Program-made: the position numbers and the translations under genes
Assembly: GCF_018866325.1 (NCBI RefSeq)
Contig: NZ_CP076457.1
Coordinates: 1,054,001 to 1,118,000 of the forward strand
Source of the DNA: Streptomyces sp. YPW6
Lineage (GTDB): Bacteria > Actinomycetota > Actinomycetes > Streptomycetales > Streptomycetaceae
DNA length: 64,000 nucleotides
Direction: 5' to 3'
Shown: positions 35,685-44,078 of the stretch, piece after piece
How positions within the stretch are numbered: position 1 is the stretch's first letter
How the letters are laid out: the number at the start of each line of letters is the position of its first letter
The notes under the pieces: generated by a model
What the model was told of the DNA's origin: nothing
Seen by the model: the letters and a program-made list of their open reading frames with translations, nothing else
Databases searched by the model: none

Positions 35685-36575
35685 TTACGCAGCTCCTTCC
35701 AGCGTGCGGCCCGCGCCGCGGTACTGCTCCCAGGTCCAGCCGAGCGTGCGGCGGGCCATGATGCCGACCGCGTGCCTGCGGTACTTCGCCGTGCCGCGCA
35801 CGTCGTCGATCGGGTTGCAGGCGCCGGACGCGAGAGCGGCGAACTGCTGGGCGATCGAGGGGGTGATGATCTTTCCGTTCTCCCAGAACCCGCCCTCTTC
35901 GAGCGCGGCGTTCAGGAAGTCCTCGGCCTCCTTGGCCCGGATGGGCGTCGGGGCGGCGGAGCCGATGCCGGTGCGCACGGTGCGGGTCTCGGGGTGCAGG
36001 GCGATACCGAACGCGCAGACGGCGATGACCATGGCGTTGCGGGTGCCGACCTTGGAGTACTGCTGCGGTCCGCCGGCCTTCTTGATGTGCACGGCGCGGA
36101 TCAGCTCGTCCGGCTCCAGGGCGTTGCGCTTGACCCCTGTGTAGAAAGCGTCGATAGGAATCAGCCGCGTGCCGCGTACGGATTCGGCCTCGACCTCGCA
36201 GTCGGCGGCGAGCAGGGCCGGGTGCGCGTCACCGGCCGGTGAGGCGGTGCCGAGGTTGCCGCCGACGCCGCCGCGGTTGCGGATCTGCGGGGAGGCGACG
36301 GTGTGCGAGGCGAGCGCCAGGCCGGGCAGCTCGGCCCGCAGGTGGTCCATGATGCTGCTGTACGGCACGGAGGCGCCGAGCCGCACCTTGTCCTGGCCCA
36401 CCTCCCACTCGGACAGCTCACCGATGCGGTTCAGGTCCAGGAGGTACTCGGGCCGCCGGTGGTCGAAGTTGATCTCGACCATCACATCGGTGCCGCCCGC
36501 GATGGGCACAGCCGTGGGGTGCTCGGCCTTGGCGGCGAGCGCCTCCTCCCAGCTGGCGGGGCGAAGGAAGTCCAT
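35685..36575 (-). CDS. Xanthine dehydrogenase, FAD-binding subunit
   Basis: 296 residues, CoxM-type. FAD-binding motifs PIAGGTDVMVE (residues ~29-39) and NRGGVGGNLGTASPAGDAHP are clear; the C-terminal CO_deh_flav_C domain follows. It transfers electrons to NAD+. The ATG at 36575 is chosen over an in-frame start seven codons upstream because GAAGAGAG precedes it. First gene of the xdh operon, divergent from pucR. Confidence 0.92.
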   Translation of the reverse strand: MDFLRPASWEEALAAKAEHPTAVPIAGGTDVMVEINFDHRRPEYLLDLNRIGELSEWEVGQDKVRLGASVPYSSIMDHLRAELPGLALASHTVASPQIRNRGGVGGNLGTASPAGDAHPALLAADCEVEAESVRGTRLIPIDAFYTGVKRNALEPDELIRAVHIKKAGGPQQYSKVGTRNAMVIAVCAFGIALHPETRTVRTGIGSAAPTPIRAKEAEDFLNAALEEGGFWENGKIITPSIAQQFAALASGACNPIDDVRGTAKYRRHAVGIMARRTLGWTWEQYRGAGRTLEGAA

Positions 36576-36910
36576 GAGTGGCTCTCTTCTTCTCAATCGG
36601 TCGTTCGCCGGGGCCGGGGACGGCCTGCCTCGACTGGCTCGTTCATGTGGTGTTCACGTGGTGTGTGGCCCAGTACACAAGCCCGGACCCGGCCGGTGCA
36701 GTCACCGAAACACTGAAGGAGTTGGCTGGTCTCCGCCCCCGTCTTGTAGATTCGAACGAATGACGGGGATCGGTAACCTCACCGCAATTCACAGATACCC
36801 CGGCGACCCCACCGCTCCCCCACCCCCACGACCCCCTTCACCCACTTCCCCCCACCTGTTCCCCCGGTGAACTTCACCCGTTCCCTCTACGAAAGATCGG
36901 CGGCGACGAG
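36576..36910. promoter_or_regulatory. 335-bp divergent control region between xdh and pucR
   Basis: It contains an 11-bp direct repeat, GTTCATGTGGT GTTCACGTGGT (36641-36662), which resembles the 11-nt units (core GTTCACC) of Streptomyces PHO boxes, and a palindrome ATTCGAACGAAT (36750-36761). Either could be the operator of PucR or PhoP; neither is proved. The stretch 36780-36890 is C-rich without structure. Confidence 0.5.
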
Positions 36911-38659
36911 ATGCGGCTGCGCGCACTGCTGGAGACCGATGCGCTGGGCCTGCGGCTGCTCGGCGGCGAGGACGAGCTGGACCGCACGGTCCGGGGCGTC
37001 ATGACGACCGACCTGCGTGACCCCAGCCGCTACCTCTCCGGCGGCGAGCTGGTGCTCACGGGGCTCGCCTGGCACCGGGACGCGGCGGACTCCGAGCCGT
37101 TCGTCCGGATCCTTGCGGGCGCCGGGGTCGCCGGTCTCGCGGCCGGCGAGGCGGAGCTCGGGGACATCCCGGCCGATCTCGTCGAGGCGTGCCTGCACCA
37201 CCGCCTGCCCCTCTTCGCCGTGCACGAGACCGTTGCGTTCGCAACGATCACCGAACATGTCGTACGCCAGGTCTCCGGCGAACGGGCGGGCGACCTGGCG
37301 GCCGTGGTGGACCGGCACCGGCGGCTGATGACCTCGGGCCCGACCGGCGGCGGCCCCGAGGTGGTCCTGGACCTCCTCACCTCCGACCTGGACCTGCGGG
37401 CCTGGGTCCTGTCCCCCACCGGCCGCCAGATCGCCGGGGCGGGCGCCCCGCTGCCCGGCCCGCTGGGCGCGACGCTGGCCGGACACCACCTGGCCGCGAC
37501 CCGGACCGGCCGCCGGGGCCCGCACCGGGCGGCGGTCGCCGGTACGACGTATTCGCTCTTCCCGATCCGCAACACCGGCCGGGGAGCAGTGCCCGCCGCG
37601 CGTGACGTGCGGGAGTCGGTGCTCTCCGACTGGCTGCTGGCGGTCGAGGCCGACGCATCGGACTGGCCCGCCGCCCGGCTCGACCTGCTCCAGGGCGTCA
37701 CCCAGCTGATCGCGGTCGAACGCGACCGCCGCGACGCGGCCCGTACGGTGCGCCGCAGGCTCGCCCAGGAGGTGCTGGAGCTGGTCCAGGCGGGCGCCGC
37801 CCCCGCCGAGATCGCGGCCCGGCTGCGGGTCGCCGCACCGGTCCTGCTGCCCGGCCTCGGCGCGGCCCCGCAGTGGCAGGTCGTGGTGGCCCGGGTCGAC
37901 TGGAGCACCGCGGGCCAGGCGACCGCGGGCGAGATCCCGAGCGGTCCGGTGGCCCAGGCGCTGCTGGAGGAGATCCTCGTCGACCCGGCGGTCAGCGGCC
38001 CCGACTCCGCCGACCGGATCGCCGTGGCCCACACGGGCGAGGAGGCCATCGCCCTGGTGCCGCTGCCCGCGCTGATCACGGCGTCCCCGGAGCCCGGCGC
38101 TGACGAGGAGGGCGCCGCGTCCCGCCCGGACGGCGAGGACGCCGACGCCCTGGCCGGGGAACCCGGGCTCCACGCCGACGCGCTGCTCGCCTCCGTACGC
38201 GAACCGCTCTCGGCGGGGCTCGCCGACGACGGCCGGCTGACACTGGGTGTCAGCGCGGCGGTGCATTCCGCCGAAGGGCTGCGCGGTGCGCTGGAGGAGG
38301 CCCGGCACGCCCGCCGGGTGGCCGCGGCCCGTCCGGGGCGGGTCTGCGCCGCCGGTCACCACGAACTGGCCTCGCACGTGCTGCTGCTGCCGTTCGTCCC
38401 CGACGACGTCCGGCGCGCCTTCACCGCCCGGCTGCTGGACCCGCTGCGCGACTACGACCGGCGCCACCGGGCGGAGCTGGTCGAGACGCTGGAGGCCTTC
38501 CTGGACTGCGACGGATCCTGGACCCGCTGCGCGGCCCGGCTGCACCTGCACGTCAACACCCTGCGCTACCGCGTCGGCCGCATCGAGCAGTTGACGGGGC
38601 GTGACCTTTCGCGGCTGGAGGACAAGCTCGACTTCTTCCTCGCCCTGCGCATGAGCTGA
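36911..38659 (+). CDS. pucR: PucR-family transcriptional regulator of purine catabolism
   Basis: 582 residues. N-terminal PucR domain (~1-120: LRALLETDALGLRLLGGEDELDRTVRGV...RYLSGGELVLTGLAW), a central CdaR/GGDEF-like region, and a C-terminal HTH_30 (YDRRHRAELVETLEAFLDCDG... then LHLHVNTLRYRVGRIEQLTG). This is the standard PucR layout; family members sense purine/allantoin status and act on uptake and degradation genes. The middle contains a ~60-residue Ala/Glu/Pro-rich insertion (GADEEGAASRPDGEDADAL) not expected in the core fold. Divergent from the xdh operon, its probable target. The ATG at 36911 follows GATCGGCGGCGAG, a weak ribosome binding site. Confidence 0.92.
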   Translation: MRLRALLETDALGLRLLGGEDELDRTVRGVMTTDLRDPSRYLSGGELVLTGLAWHRDAADSEPFVRILAGAGVAGLAAGEAELGDIPADLVEACLHHRLPLFAVHETVAFATITEHVVRQVSGERAGDLAAVVDRHRRLMTSGPTGGGPEVVLDLLTSDLDLRAWVLSPTGRQIAGAGAPLPGPLGATLAGHHLAATRTGRRGPHRAAVAGTTYSLFPIRNTGRGAVPAARDVRESVLSDWLLAVEADASDWPAARLDLLQGVTQLIAVERDRRDAARTVRRRLAQEVLELVQAGAAPAEIAARLRVAAPVLLPGLGAAPQWQVVVARVDWSTAGQATAGEIPSGPVAQALLEEILVDPAVSGPDSADRIAVAHTGEEAIALVPLPALITASPEPGADEEGAASRPDGEDADALAGEPGLHADALLASVREPLSAGLADDGRLTLGVSAAVHSAEGLRGALEEARHARRVAAARPGRVCAAGHHELASHVLLLPFVPDDVRRAFTARLLDPLRDYDRRHRAELVETLEAFLDCDGSWTRCAARLHLHVNTLRYRVGRIEQLTGRDLSRLEDKLDFFLALRMS

Positions 38660-38709
38660 CCCTCCGGCCACGCGCGGGGCCGGCCGGGGCCCCGTCACCC
38701 TTCGAGCGA

Positions 38710-38727
38710 TTGTGAAATCTTTCACCT
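38710..38727 (+). promoter_or_regulatory. Rex-like operator
   Basis: TTGTGAAATCTTTCACCT has perfect GTGAAA/TTTCAC arms and differs at two flanking positions from the Streptomyces Rex consensus TGTGAACNNNTTCACA. It lies upstream of the TPR protein gene and downstream of pucR. Confidence 0.55.
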
Positions 38728-38826
38728 GACATTGTCCGGACCTCTTGGCCCGGAGTGCCGATCCATGCTGAGATGCGGCATCACTCAAGCACTCAACAGC
38801 ACAATGGCGCGCTCGGGGAGGGCAAT

Positions 38827-39624
38827 GTGGCGCATACCGCCATGTCTGGTTCCGGAACGACAGCAGATGACGATCCGCCGCTCCAGACCGCGGTATGGCG
38901 GTTGCGGTCACGCGCCTGCTGGACGGACGCCGCCGCACTGCTGGAGCACGACGCGGGCACCGATCCGGGCGCGGCTCTCCAGCGCACCGCGCTGCTGACC
39001 GAGCGGTGCCTCTACACCGGGCAGGGCTGGACCGAGGCCGAGGACGCCCTGCGCACGGCGGAGGCCATCGCCCGCAGCGACGACGAACGGGGCTCCGCCG
39101 CCTCCGAGCGGGGCCATCTGGCGTACGCCTCCACCCTCCTGGCGGTACGGGACCGGGCCGACGAGGCGAGCGTGGCGCTCAGCCGGTCGGCGGCCCTGCT
39201 GGCCCCGGCGTCACCCGCCCGGCCGCTGCTGGACTACCGGCGCGGGCTGATCGCCCAGAACATCGCGGAGTCGCCGCAGTCCGCGCGCGCCGCGTTCCGC
39301 CGGGCGCACGCCGGTGCCCAGACCCTGGGCGACGAGCTGCTGCTGTCGTCCACCTGGCGGCATCTGGCCGCGCTCGCGCTCCGCGAGGGGGAGCTGGCCG
39401 AGGCCCGGCACGGCTTCGCGGAGTCGCTGCGGATCCGGGAGGAGCTGGGATTCCTGGTCGGTACGGCCCCGGCGCTGATCTCGCTGGCGGAGGCGGAGGA
39501 GGAACCGGAGGCGGCCCGGCTGCGGGCCGAGGCGGGCCGGCTGTTCCGGCTGCTGGGCGGGGTGCCCACCTGGCTGGCCCCGCACCTGGGCCCCCCGGCC
39601 CAGCGCACCGCGGAGGCGGGCTGA
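38827..39624 (+). CDS. TPR-repeat protein of unknown function
   Basis: 265 residues from the GTG at 38827, which has GGGGAGGG (38815-38822) just upstream; in-frame starts at 38755 and 38773 are alternatives. The protein is almost wholly alpha-helical with TPR-like repeats: ALQRTALLTERCLYTGQGWTEAEDAL, then ERGHLAYASTLLAVRDRADEAS, and LAALALREGELAEARHGFAES with SLRIREELG. This suggests a protein-interaction scaffold or the TPR half of a regulator without its DNA-binding part. No signal peptide. A Rex-like site precedes it, hinting at redox control. A perfect 13-bp hairpin follows. Confidence 0.75.
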   Translation: MAHTAMSGSGTTADDDPPLQTAVWRLRSRACWTDAAALLEHDAGTDPGAALQRTALLTERCLYTGQGWTEAEDALRTAEAIARSDDERGSAASERGHLAYASTLLAVRDRADEASVALSRSAALLAPASPARPLLDYRRGLIAQNIAESPQSARAAFRRAHAGAQTLGDELLLSSTWRHLAALALREGELAEARHGFAESLRIREELGFLVGTAPALISLAEAEEEPEAARLRAEAGRLFRLLGGVPTWLAPHLGPPAQRTAEAG

Positions 39625-39639
39625 GCGAGGACGGCGGCT

Positions 39640-39674
39640 GACCGGTGGCGGGGCCGCGGGTCCCGCCACCGGTC
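39640..39674 (+). terminator. Perfect 13-bp hairpin after the TPR gene
   Basis: GACCGGTGGCGGG (39640-39652) pairs with 39662-39674; 9-nt loop. Confidence 0.75.
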
Positions 39675-39724
39675 GTGATCGAGACGGCGGGTCCCGTACG
39701 GGTCGGTTGCCGAGGCCGCGGGTC

Positions 39725-39960
39725 CGTACGGGGCGGCGGGCGAGGCGGTGAGCCCCGACCGGGGCGGCGGGCGAGGCGGTGAGCCCCGACCGGGGCGGCG
39801 GCCGACGCTGCGAGGCCGGCCGTCCGGCGGTCGTGGCCCGCCGGTCCAGCCAAGGTCGGCGGACAAGGCTGCGAGCCCGGCTCGCCCGGCGGTCGTGGCC
39901 CACCGTCCAGCCCAGGCCGGCGGCCGGGGGCACGGGCCCGTACGGGGCGGCAGGCGCGGC
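39725..39960. repeat. Degenerate tandem repeat array between convergent genes
   Basis: Part of a 375-bp gene-free stretch (39625-39999). Two exact copies of a 31-bp unit begin at 39731 and 39762 (GGGCGGCGGGCGAGGCGGTG...), with a third partial copy at 39793. Two ~60-bp diverged copies of a GCTGCGAG...GGCGGTCGTGGCCC module follow (about 39807 and 39868). It looks like slippage-grown, now decaying sequence. Confidence 0.75.
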
Positions 39961-39999
39961 GGCGAGACCCGCCCGGCCGGGGGTCGCGGGCCCGGCCGG

Positions 40000-40878
40000 T
40001 CAGCGGTCGGCGCCGGCGAAGTGTTCGCGGACCAGGGCCTGGACGACGGTGAGGTCCTGGGCGATCAGGGCGTCGAGCAGGGCGGTGTGCTCGGCGGCGT
40101 CGGCCAGGAGGTCGGCCCGGCGAGTGGCGGACCCCGCGACCAGGGGCCACTGGGCGCGCCGGTGCAGTTCGTCGGCGACGGCCACGAGCTGCTCGTTGCC
40201 CGACAGGGCGAGGACCGCCCGGTGGAAGGCCCGGTCCGCTTCGGCGTAGGCGGCCCGGTCCCCCACGGCGGCCGCCGTGACCGTGGCCTCCGCCAGCGGC
40301 CGCAGGGCGCTCCAGCGGTGCGCCGGGACCGTACGGGCCAGGCGCAGCATCACCGGGACCTCGATCAGGGCCCGGACCTCGGCCAGCTCGGCCAGCTCGC
40401 GGGGGCCGCGTTCGGTGACCCGGAAGCCCCGGTTCGGCACGACCTCGACGGCGCCCTCGACCGCCAGCCGCTGCATGGCCTCGCGCACGGGCGTGGCGGA
40501 CACCCCGAAGCGGGCGCCGAGCGCGGGGGCGGAGTAGACCTGGCCGGGCACCAGGTCCCCGTCGACGAGGGCGGCGCGCAGGGCGTCCAAGATCTGGCCG
40601 CGGACGGAGTGGCGCCGGACGGCACGCGGCGCGGGCTGCTCACCGTGGGTGTGCTCGCCCCGGGCCGGCGCGTCCTCGCCTTCCGGGCCCCGGGCCCGCC
40701 CTCCCCCGCCCGGCTGGTCCGGGGTCCGCCCCTCCCGGTCCGGCCGCACCCGGGCCTGCTCCGGCACACGGTCCTGAGGGGCCCCGTCCTCCGGCACGCG
40801 GACGCTCGCCGGGTCGGGGGGAATCGCTCCGGGGGCGTACGCCGGACGTGCGCCCTCATGCGCGCTGTCCTGCTCCAC
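40000..40878 (-). CDS. GntR-family (FCD/FadR subfamily) transcriptional regulator
   Basis: 292 residues from a GTG at 40878, chosen because GGAGGAGGG lies just before it; an ATG five codons upstream would place that sequence inside the gene. Residues ~1-85 are a disordered Pro/Glu/Arg-rich extension unusual for the family. Then a winged HTH (SVRGQILDALRAALVDGDLVPGQVYSAPALGARFGVSATPVREAMQRL, quoted in part) and an FCD effector domain with the metal-site helices (EADRAFHRAVLALSGN, and H in AEHTALLDAL). Ligand unknown. Divergent from the FhuF-like gene. Confidence 0.87.
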   Translation of the reverse strand: MEQDSAHEGARPAYAPGAIPPDPASVRVPEDGAPQDRVPEQARVRPDREGRTPDQPGGGGRARGPEGEDAPARGEHTHGEQPAPRAVRRHSVRGQILDALRAALVDGDLVPGQVYSAPALGARFGVSATPVREAMQRLAVEGAVEVVPNRGFRVTERGPRELAELAEVRALIEVPVMLRLARTVPAHRWSALRPLAEATVTAAAVGDRAAYAEADRAFHRAVLALSGNEQLVAVADELHRRAQWPLVAGSATRRADLLADAAEHTALLDALIAQDLTVVQALVREHFAGADR

Positions 40879-40977
40879 CCGGCCCTCCTCCATCCGCCGC
40901 GGGCCGGCTCGCGTGCGCCGGACCTCCTGTGCACGATAGAAGACCGAGGCTGCAGTTCACACATCGATGACGTCGGG

Positions 40978-40996
40978 TAAGGTAAGCCTTACCTGC
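40978..40996 (+). promoter_or_regulatory. Iron box (DmdR1/IdeR type)
   Basis: TAAGGTAAGCCTTACCTGC holds a perfect palindrome AGGTAAG-C-CTTACCT (40980-40994). It closely resembles the Streptomyces iron box TTAGGTTAGGCTCACCTAA bound by DmdR1. It lies 28 nt upstream of the FhuF-like gene's ATG, so that gene should be derepressed under iron limitation. Confidence 0.78.
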
Positions 40997-41024
40997 AAAC
41001 GATCCCGATTCGGTGGTCCCCTGC

Positions 41025-41873
41025 ATGACCCTCTCCCCGCCGTTCACCGCTGCCGCGACATCCCCCGTGGCCGCCGCGTACAGCCGCCTGACCGAGGTGT
41101 TCCCCGGCCTGCGGGCCGATGTGCTCGACGGCGACGCCGTCGCCCCGTCCGGCGCGGGGTGGGTCGGCGCGGCGGAGCTGGCTGCCGGCGGCCCCGCCGT
41201 GGACACCTTCCTGGCCTGGGACAACGCCCAGGTGCTGCGCGACTACGGCCGGCAGGCCCGACCCGACGTGGTGGCGAGCTTCGGTCTGCACCGGTACGCC
41301 TGGCCGGCCTGCCTGCTGGTGACCGTCCCGTGGTTCCTGCAGCGCCGGGTGCCGCGGATCCCGGTCGAGGACGTCTCCTTCCAGCGGGCCCTGGGACACC
41401 TGACCGTGCGGGTCGGGGAGTTCGCCTGCCTGCCGGACGACCCCGCGGCCACCCTGCCCGGGGCCCGGGTCGTCCCGGACGAGGCGGCCCTGCGGGCCGA
41501 GGTACTGGCCTCACTGACCGAGCACCTCGGTCCGGTCCTGGAGGGCTTCGGTCCGCGCATGCGGCGCGGGAAGCGGGCCCTGTGGGGGATGGCGACGGAC
41601 GAGATCGTCGAGGGCCTCTGGTACGTGGCGCACCTGATGGGCGAGGAGCGCCGCGCTATGGCCGAGCTGGAGCTGCTGCTCCCGGGCACGACGAAGCCGT
41701 ACGTCGGCACGGCGGGCTTCCGCGAGCTGACCGGGCCCGACGGGCGGTCGCTGCCGACCCGGGACCGGGCGAGCTGCTGCCTCTTCTACACCCTGCGCCC
41801 CGAGGACACCTGTGTGACCTGCCCCCGCACCTGTGACGCGGACCGGGTACGGAAGCTCGCCGCGGCTTCCTGA
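41025..41873 (+). CDS. FhuF-like ferric siderophore reductase ([2Fe-2S] protein)
   Basis: 282 residues. The C-terminal pattern CC-x10-C-x2-C (SCCLFYTLRPEDTCVTCPRTC) is the unusual [2Fe-2S] site of FhuF-type ferric-siderophore reductases, which release iron from imported siderophores in the cytosol. YAWPACLLVTVPWFLQRRVP is the typical N-terminal domain strand. ATG at 41025; a GTG four codons upstream is possible, and no ribosome binding site is evident for either. The iron box overlapping its promoter agrees with the function. No siderophore biosynthesis or uptake gene is adjacent. Confidence 0.9.
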   Translation: MTLSPPFTAAATSPVAAAYSRLTEVFPGLRADVLDGDAVAPSGAGWVGAAELAAGGPAVDTFLAWDNAQVLRDYGRQARPDVVASFGLHRYAWPACLLVTVPWFLQRRVPRIPVEDVSFQRALGHLTVRVGEFACLPDDPAATLPGARVVPDEAALRAEVLASLTEHLGPVLEGFGPRMRRGKRALWGMATDEIVEGLWYVAHLMGEERRAMAELELLLPGTTKPYVGTAGFRELTGPDGRSLPTRDRASCCLFYTLRPEDTCVTCPRTCDADRVRKLAAAS

Positions 41874-41897
41874 TCCACACCACCCGCCCGGATGACC

Positions 41898-41948
41898 TGG
41901 AATCGAACGCAACTCTGCTTGACCGGGCGGGAGTTCGAGAAGATTCCA
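41898..41948. other. Imperfect hairpin between the FhuF-like and DUF2637 genes
   Basis: TGGAATC (41898-41904) pairs with GATTCCA (41942-41948), with inner AACTC/GAGTT pairing across an internal loop. It may terminate the FhuF-like transcript. Confidence 0.4.
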
Positions 41949-42065
41949 CCCATCGATAGCCGCTCCTTCCCCCATGGCGTGCTCTTGTCCCGAAACCACC
42001 TGAGCGGGACGGGAATTCCGTCACGATGGCGCACGAAACGCCCTACGTGACGCAAGGGACCGCGC

Positions 42066-43160
42066 ATGAGACTGACCGACATATCGCTTGACTGGCTGCT
42101 TCCGGGCGCCGTACTGCTCGTGGGGGTCATGGCGGCGGTGACGGTGGTCGCACGCGGTAAGCGTGCCAAGGCCGCGGCCGACGACTCCTGGGAACGCAGC
42201 GAGGAACGCCGCAGACGCAAGGAAGCGCTGTACGCCACCGCCAGTTACGTCCTGCTGTTCTGCTGCGCGGCGGTCGCCGCCGCGCTCTCCTTCCACGGGC
42301 TCGTCGGCTTCGGCCGGCAGAACCTGAACCTCAGCGGCGGCTGGGAGTACCTGGTCCCGTTCGGACTGGACGGGGCCGCAATGTTCTGTTCCGTACTGGC
42401 CGTACGGGAGGCGAGCCACGGAGACGCGGCGCTCGGCTCCCGCCTGCTGGTGTGGACGTTCGCCGGGGCCGCCGCCTGGTTCAACTGGGTGCACGCCCCC
42501 CGGGGCATGGACCACGCGGGCGCCCCGCACTTCTTCGCGGGCATGTCCCTCTCGGCCGCGGTGCTCTTCGACCGCGCGCTGAAGCAGACGCGCCGAGCGG
42601 CGCTCCGCGAACAGGGCCTCGTGCCGCGCCCGTTGCCGCAGATCCGGATCGTCCGCTGGCTGCGCGCCCCGAGGGAGACGTTCGGCGCCTGGTCGCTGAT
42701 GCTCCTGGAGGGCGTCCGCACCCTGGACGAGGCGGTGGACGAGGTGCGGGAGGACCGGAAGGAGCAGGAACAGGACCGGCTGCGCCGCAGGGACCAGGCG
42801 AAGCTGGACCGGGCCCGCATCAAGGCCCTGAACCGGCAGAACCGGGTCTGGGGACGCGGCCGGGGCGGGCAGCAGGTGGACGTGCCCGCCCTGGCTCCGG
42901 CCTCGGGCGGCACGGCGCCGGCCGTCGCGGAGCCTGCCATAGCAGAGCCGGGTCAGTTGCCTTTGCGACCCCGGCCATCCCTGCAAGCCGTCGGCCCGAA
43001 GCAGGCGGCCGATGGTTCGAGCCCGAAGAGCCTGGACGGAACGAGCCAGGGAAATGATCCGCGGACGGTCGACCTCACCGCCGAGGACGACACCCAGACC
43101 ATCCCCCGGCTCGACTCGCTGGAACAGAAACTGAAGGATCTGGAGCAGCAGTTCGGCTGA
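42066..43160 (+). CDS. DUF2637 membrane protein
   Basis: 364 residues. About four membrane helices (~10-30, 57-78, 92-112, 124-142) with a charged cytosolic segment after the first (ERSEERRRRKEALY). FCCAAVAAALSFHGLVGFG and WEYLVPFGLDGAAMFCSVLAVREAS are the DUF2637 blocks. The C-terminal half is a long Arg/Glu-rich helix followed by a disordered Pro/Ser tail and a final coiled-coil-like LDSLEQKLKDLEQQ. Function unknown. Such proteins are often carried by actinomycete integrative elements (SpdB-like), but no element genes lie here. AAGGGA precedes the ATG. Confidence 0.82.
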   Translation: MRLTDISLDWLLPGAVLLVGVMAAVTVVARGKRAKAAADDSWERSEERRRRKEALYATASYVLLFCCAAVAAALSFHGLVGFGRQNLNLSGGWEYLVPFGLDGAAMFCSVLAVREASHGDAALGSRLLVWTFAGAAAWFNWVHAPRGMDHAGAPHFFAGMSLSAAVLFDRALKQTRRAALREQGLVPRPLPQIRIVRWLRAPRETFGAWSLMLLEGVRTLDEAVDEVREDRKEQEQDRLRRRDQAKLDRARIKALNRQNRVWGRGRGGQQVDVPALAPASGGTAPAVAEPAIAEPGQLPLRPRPSLQAVGPKQAADGSSPKSLDGTSQGNDPRTVDLTAEDDTQTIPRLDSLEQKLKDLEQQFG

Positions 43161-43167
43161 TCCTCGT

Positions 43168-43204
43168 GCACGGCGGAAGGGCCTCTCAGGGCCGTCCGCC
43201 GTGC
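43168..43204. terminator. Bidirectional hairpin between convergent genes
   Basis: GCACGGCGGA (43168-43177) pairs with TCCGCCGTGC (43195-43204), with inner GGCC/GGCC pairing. It overlaps the last codons of the minus-strand ATPase gene. Confidence 0.65.
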
Positions 43205-43650
43205 AGCTCGAACCAGACGATCTTGCCCAGGGCCTGTGCCTCCACGCCCCAGGCGTCGGCGAGGCTCCGGACCAGGATCAGGCCCCTGCCGTGCGTACCG
43301 TCGTCGGCGTTCGGTACGTACGGCGCGGGCAGGTCCTCGGACGCGAAGTCCTGTACCTCCACGCGCAGCCGGGCGGCTGTCGCCGTGGCGGTGACCACGG
43401 CCCCGTGCCGGGTGTGGATGAGCGCGTTGGTCACCAGCTCGCTCACCAGCAGCTCCGCCGCATCCGTCTGCTCCTGGCCGGTTCGGTGCCGGAGGAACTC
43501 CCGCAGCTCCCGGCGGACCTCCCCCACCGCCGCACGTTCGGCGTGCCCCACTCTTCGGCGCATCCGGGCCGGCTGTGGTGCCTCACCCGGTCTCCGGCCC
43601 CGGGGGACGTGCCCCTCGACGACCATGGTCCTCTTCTGACGCTTCGCCAT
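43186..43650 (-). CDS. HATPase_c anti-sigma-factor-like ATP-binding protein
   Basis: 154 residues. The GHKL fold shows the N-box in AAELLVSELVTNALIHT, the G1 region VEVQDFASEDLP (normally D-x-G; here D-F-A, so Gly is replaced) and GRGLILVRSLADAWGVE (G2). This is the SpoIIAB/RsbW-like single-domain class so numerous in streptomycetes, which bind sigma or anti-anti-sigma factors. A basic N-terminal tail of ~40 residues precedes the domain. The ATG at 43650 begins AKRQKR after GGGGG. Convergent to the DUF2637 gene; partner unknown. Confidence 0.87.
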   Translation of the reverse strand: MAKRQKRTMVVEGHVPRGRRPGEAPQPARMRRRVGHAERAAVGEVRRELREFLRHRTGQEQTDAAELLVSELVTNALIHTRHGAVVTATATAARLRVEVQDFASEDLPAPYVPNADDGTHGRGLILVRSLADAWGVEAQALGKIVWFELHGGRP

Positions 43651-44078
43651 TTCCCCCGCCCGCACCGTGAACCGACCTCCTTCGACCCGGCTGCCCGTCG
43701 AACAGCCTCACGGGATGCATGCCCCTGTACGCACACGGTCACGCTCGCGAACTCATCAATAAGTGAACGGTCAGGAGCGGCGAGGGGCGCACGGAACACC
43801 CCACCCGCGCACGCCATCACCCCACGGGCGCAGCCCCGGTTGACGTGCGGGGAGGTGACCGACCGGGCCGGGCCGTTCCCGTACGGGCGCCACGCCTCCT
43901 GCGGCCCGGTCGGCCTCGACTGCTGAAGCCCGCTCCCGAGGGGTGTTCCGCACATGCGGCGGGAAGGGTACCTGAGCTGTCGCACCAGGGGGCTGCTGCG
44001 CCGATCGGGGCCGGTCAGCGGACCCGGCCGACCGGCAGGACATCCCCCAGGGACCCCACGCCTTCCCGAGGAGCTGTG
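43651..44078. other. 428-bp divergent region upstream of the ATPase and mannosidase genes
   Basis: No gene is supported. Presumed promoters of both genes lie here; I see no convincing -35/-10 pair or palindrome. The mannosidase ribosome binding site GAGGAG is at 44068-44073. Confidence 0.5.

Noticed and set aside
42066..43160. Integrative element marked by the DUF2637 protein
   Set aside because: No integrase, excisionase, Rep, TraB-like gene, tRNA or attachment-site repeat is nearby.
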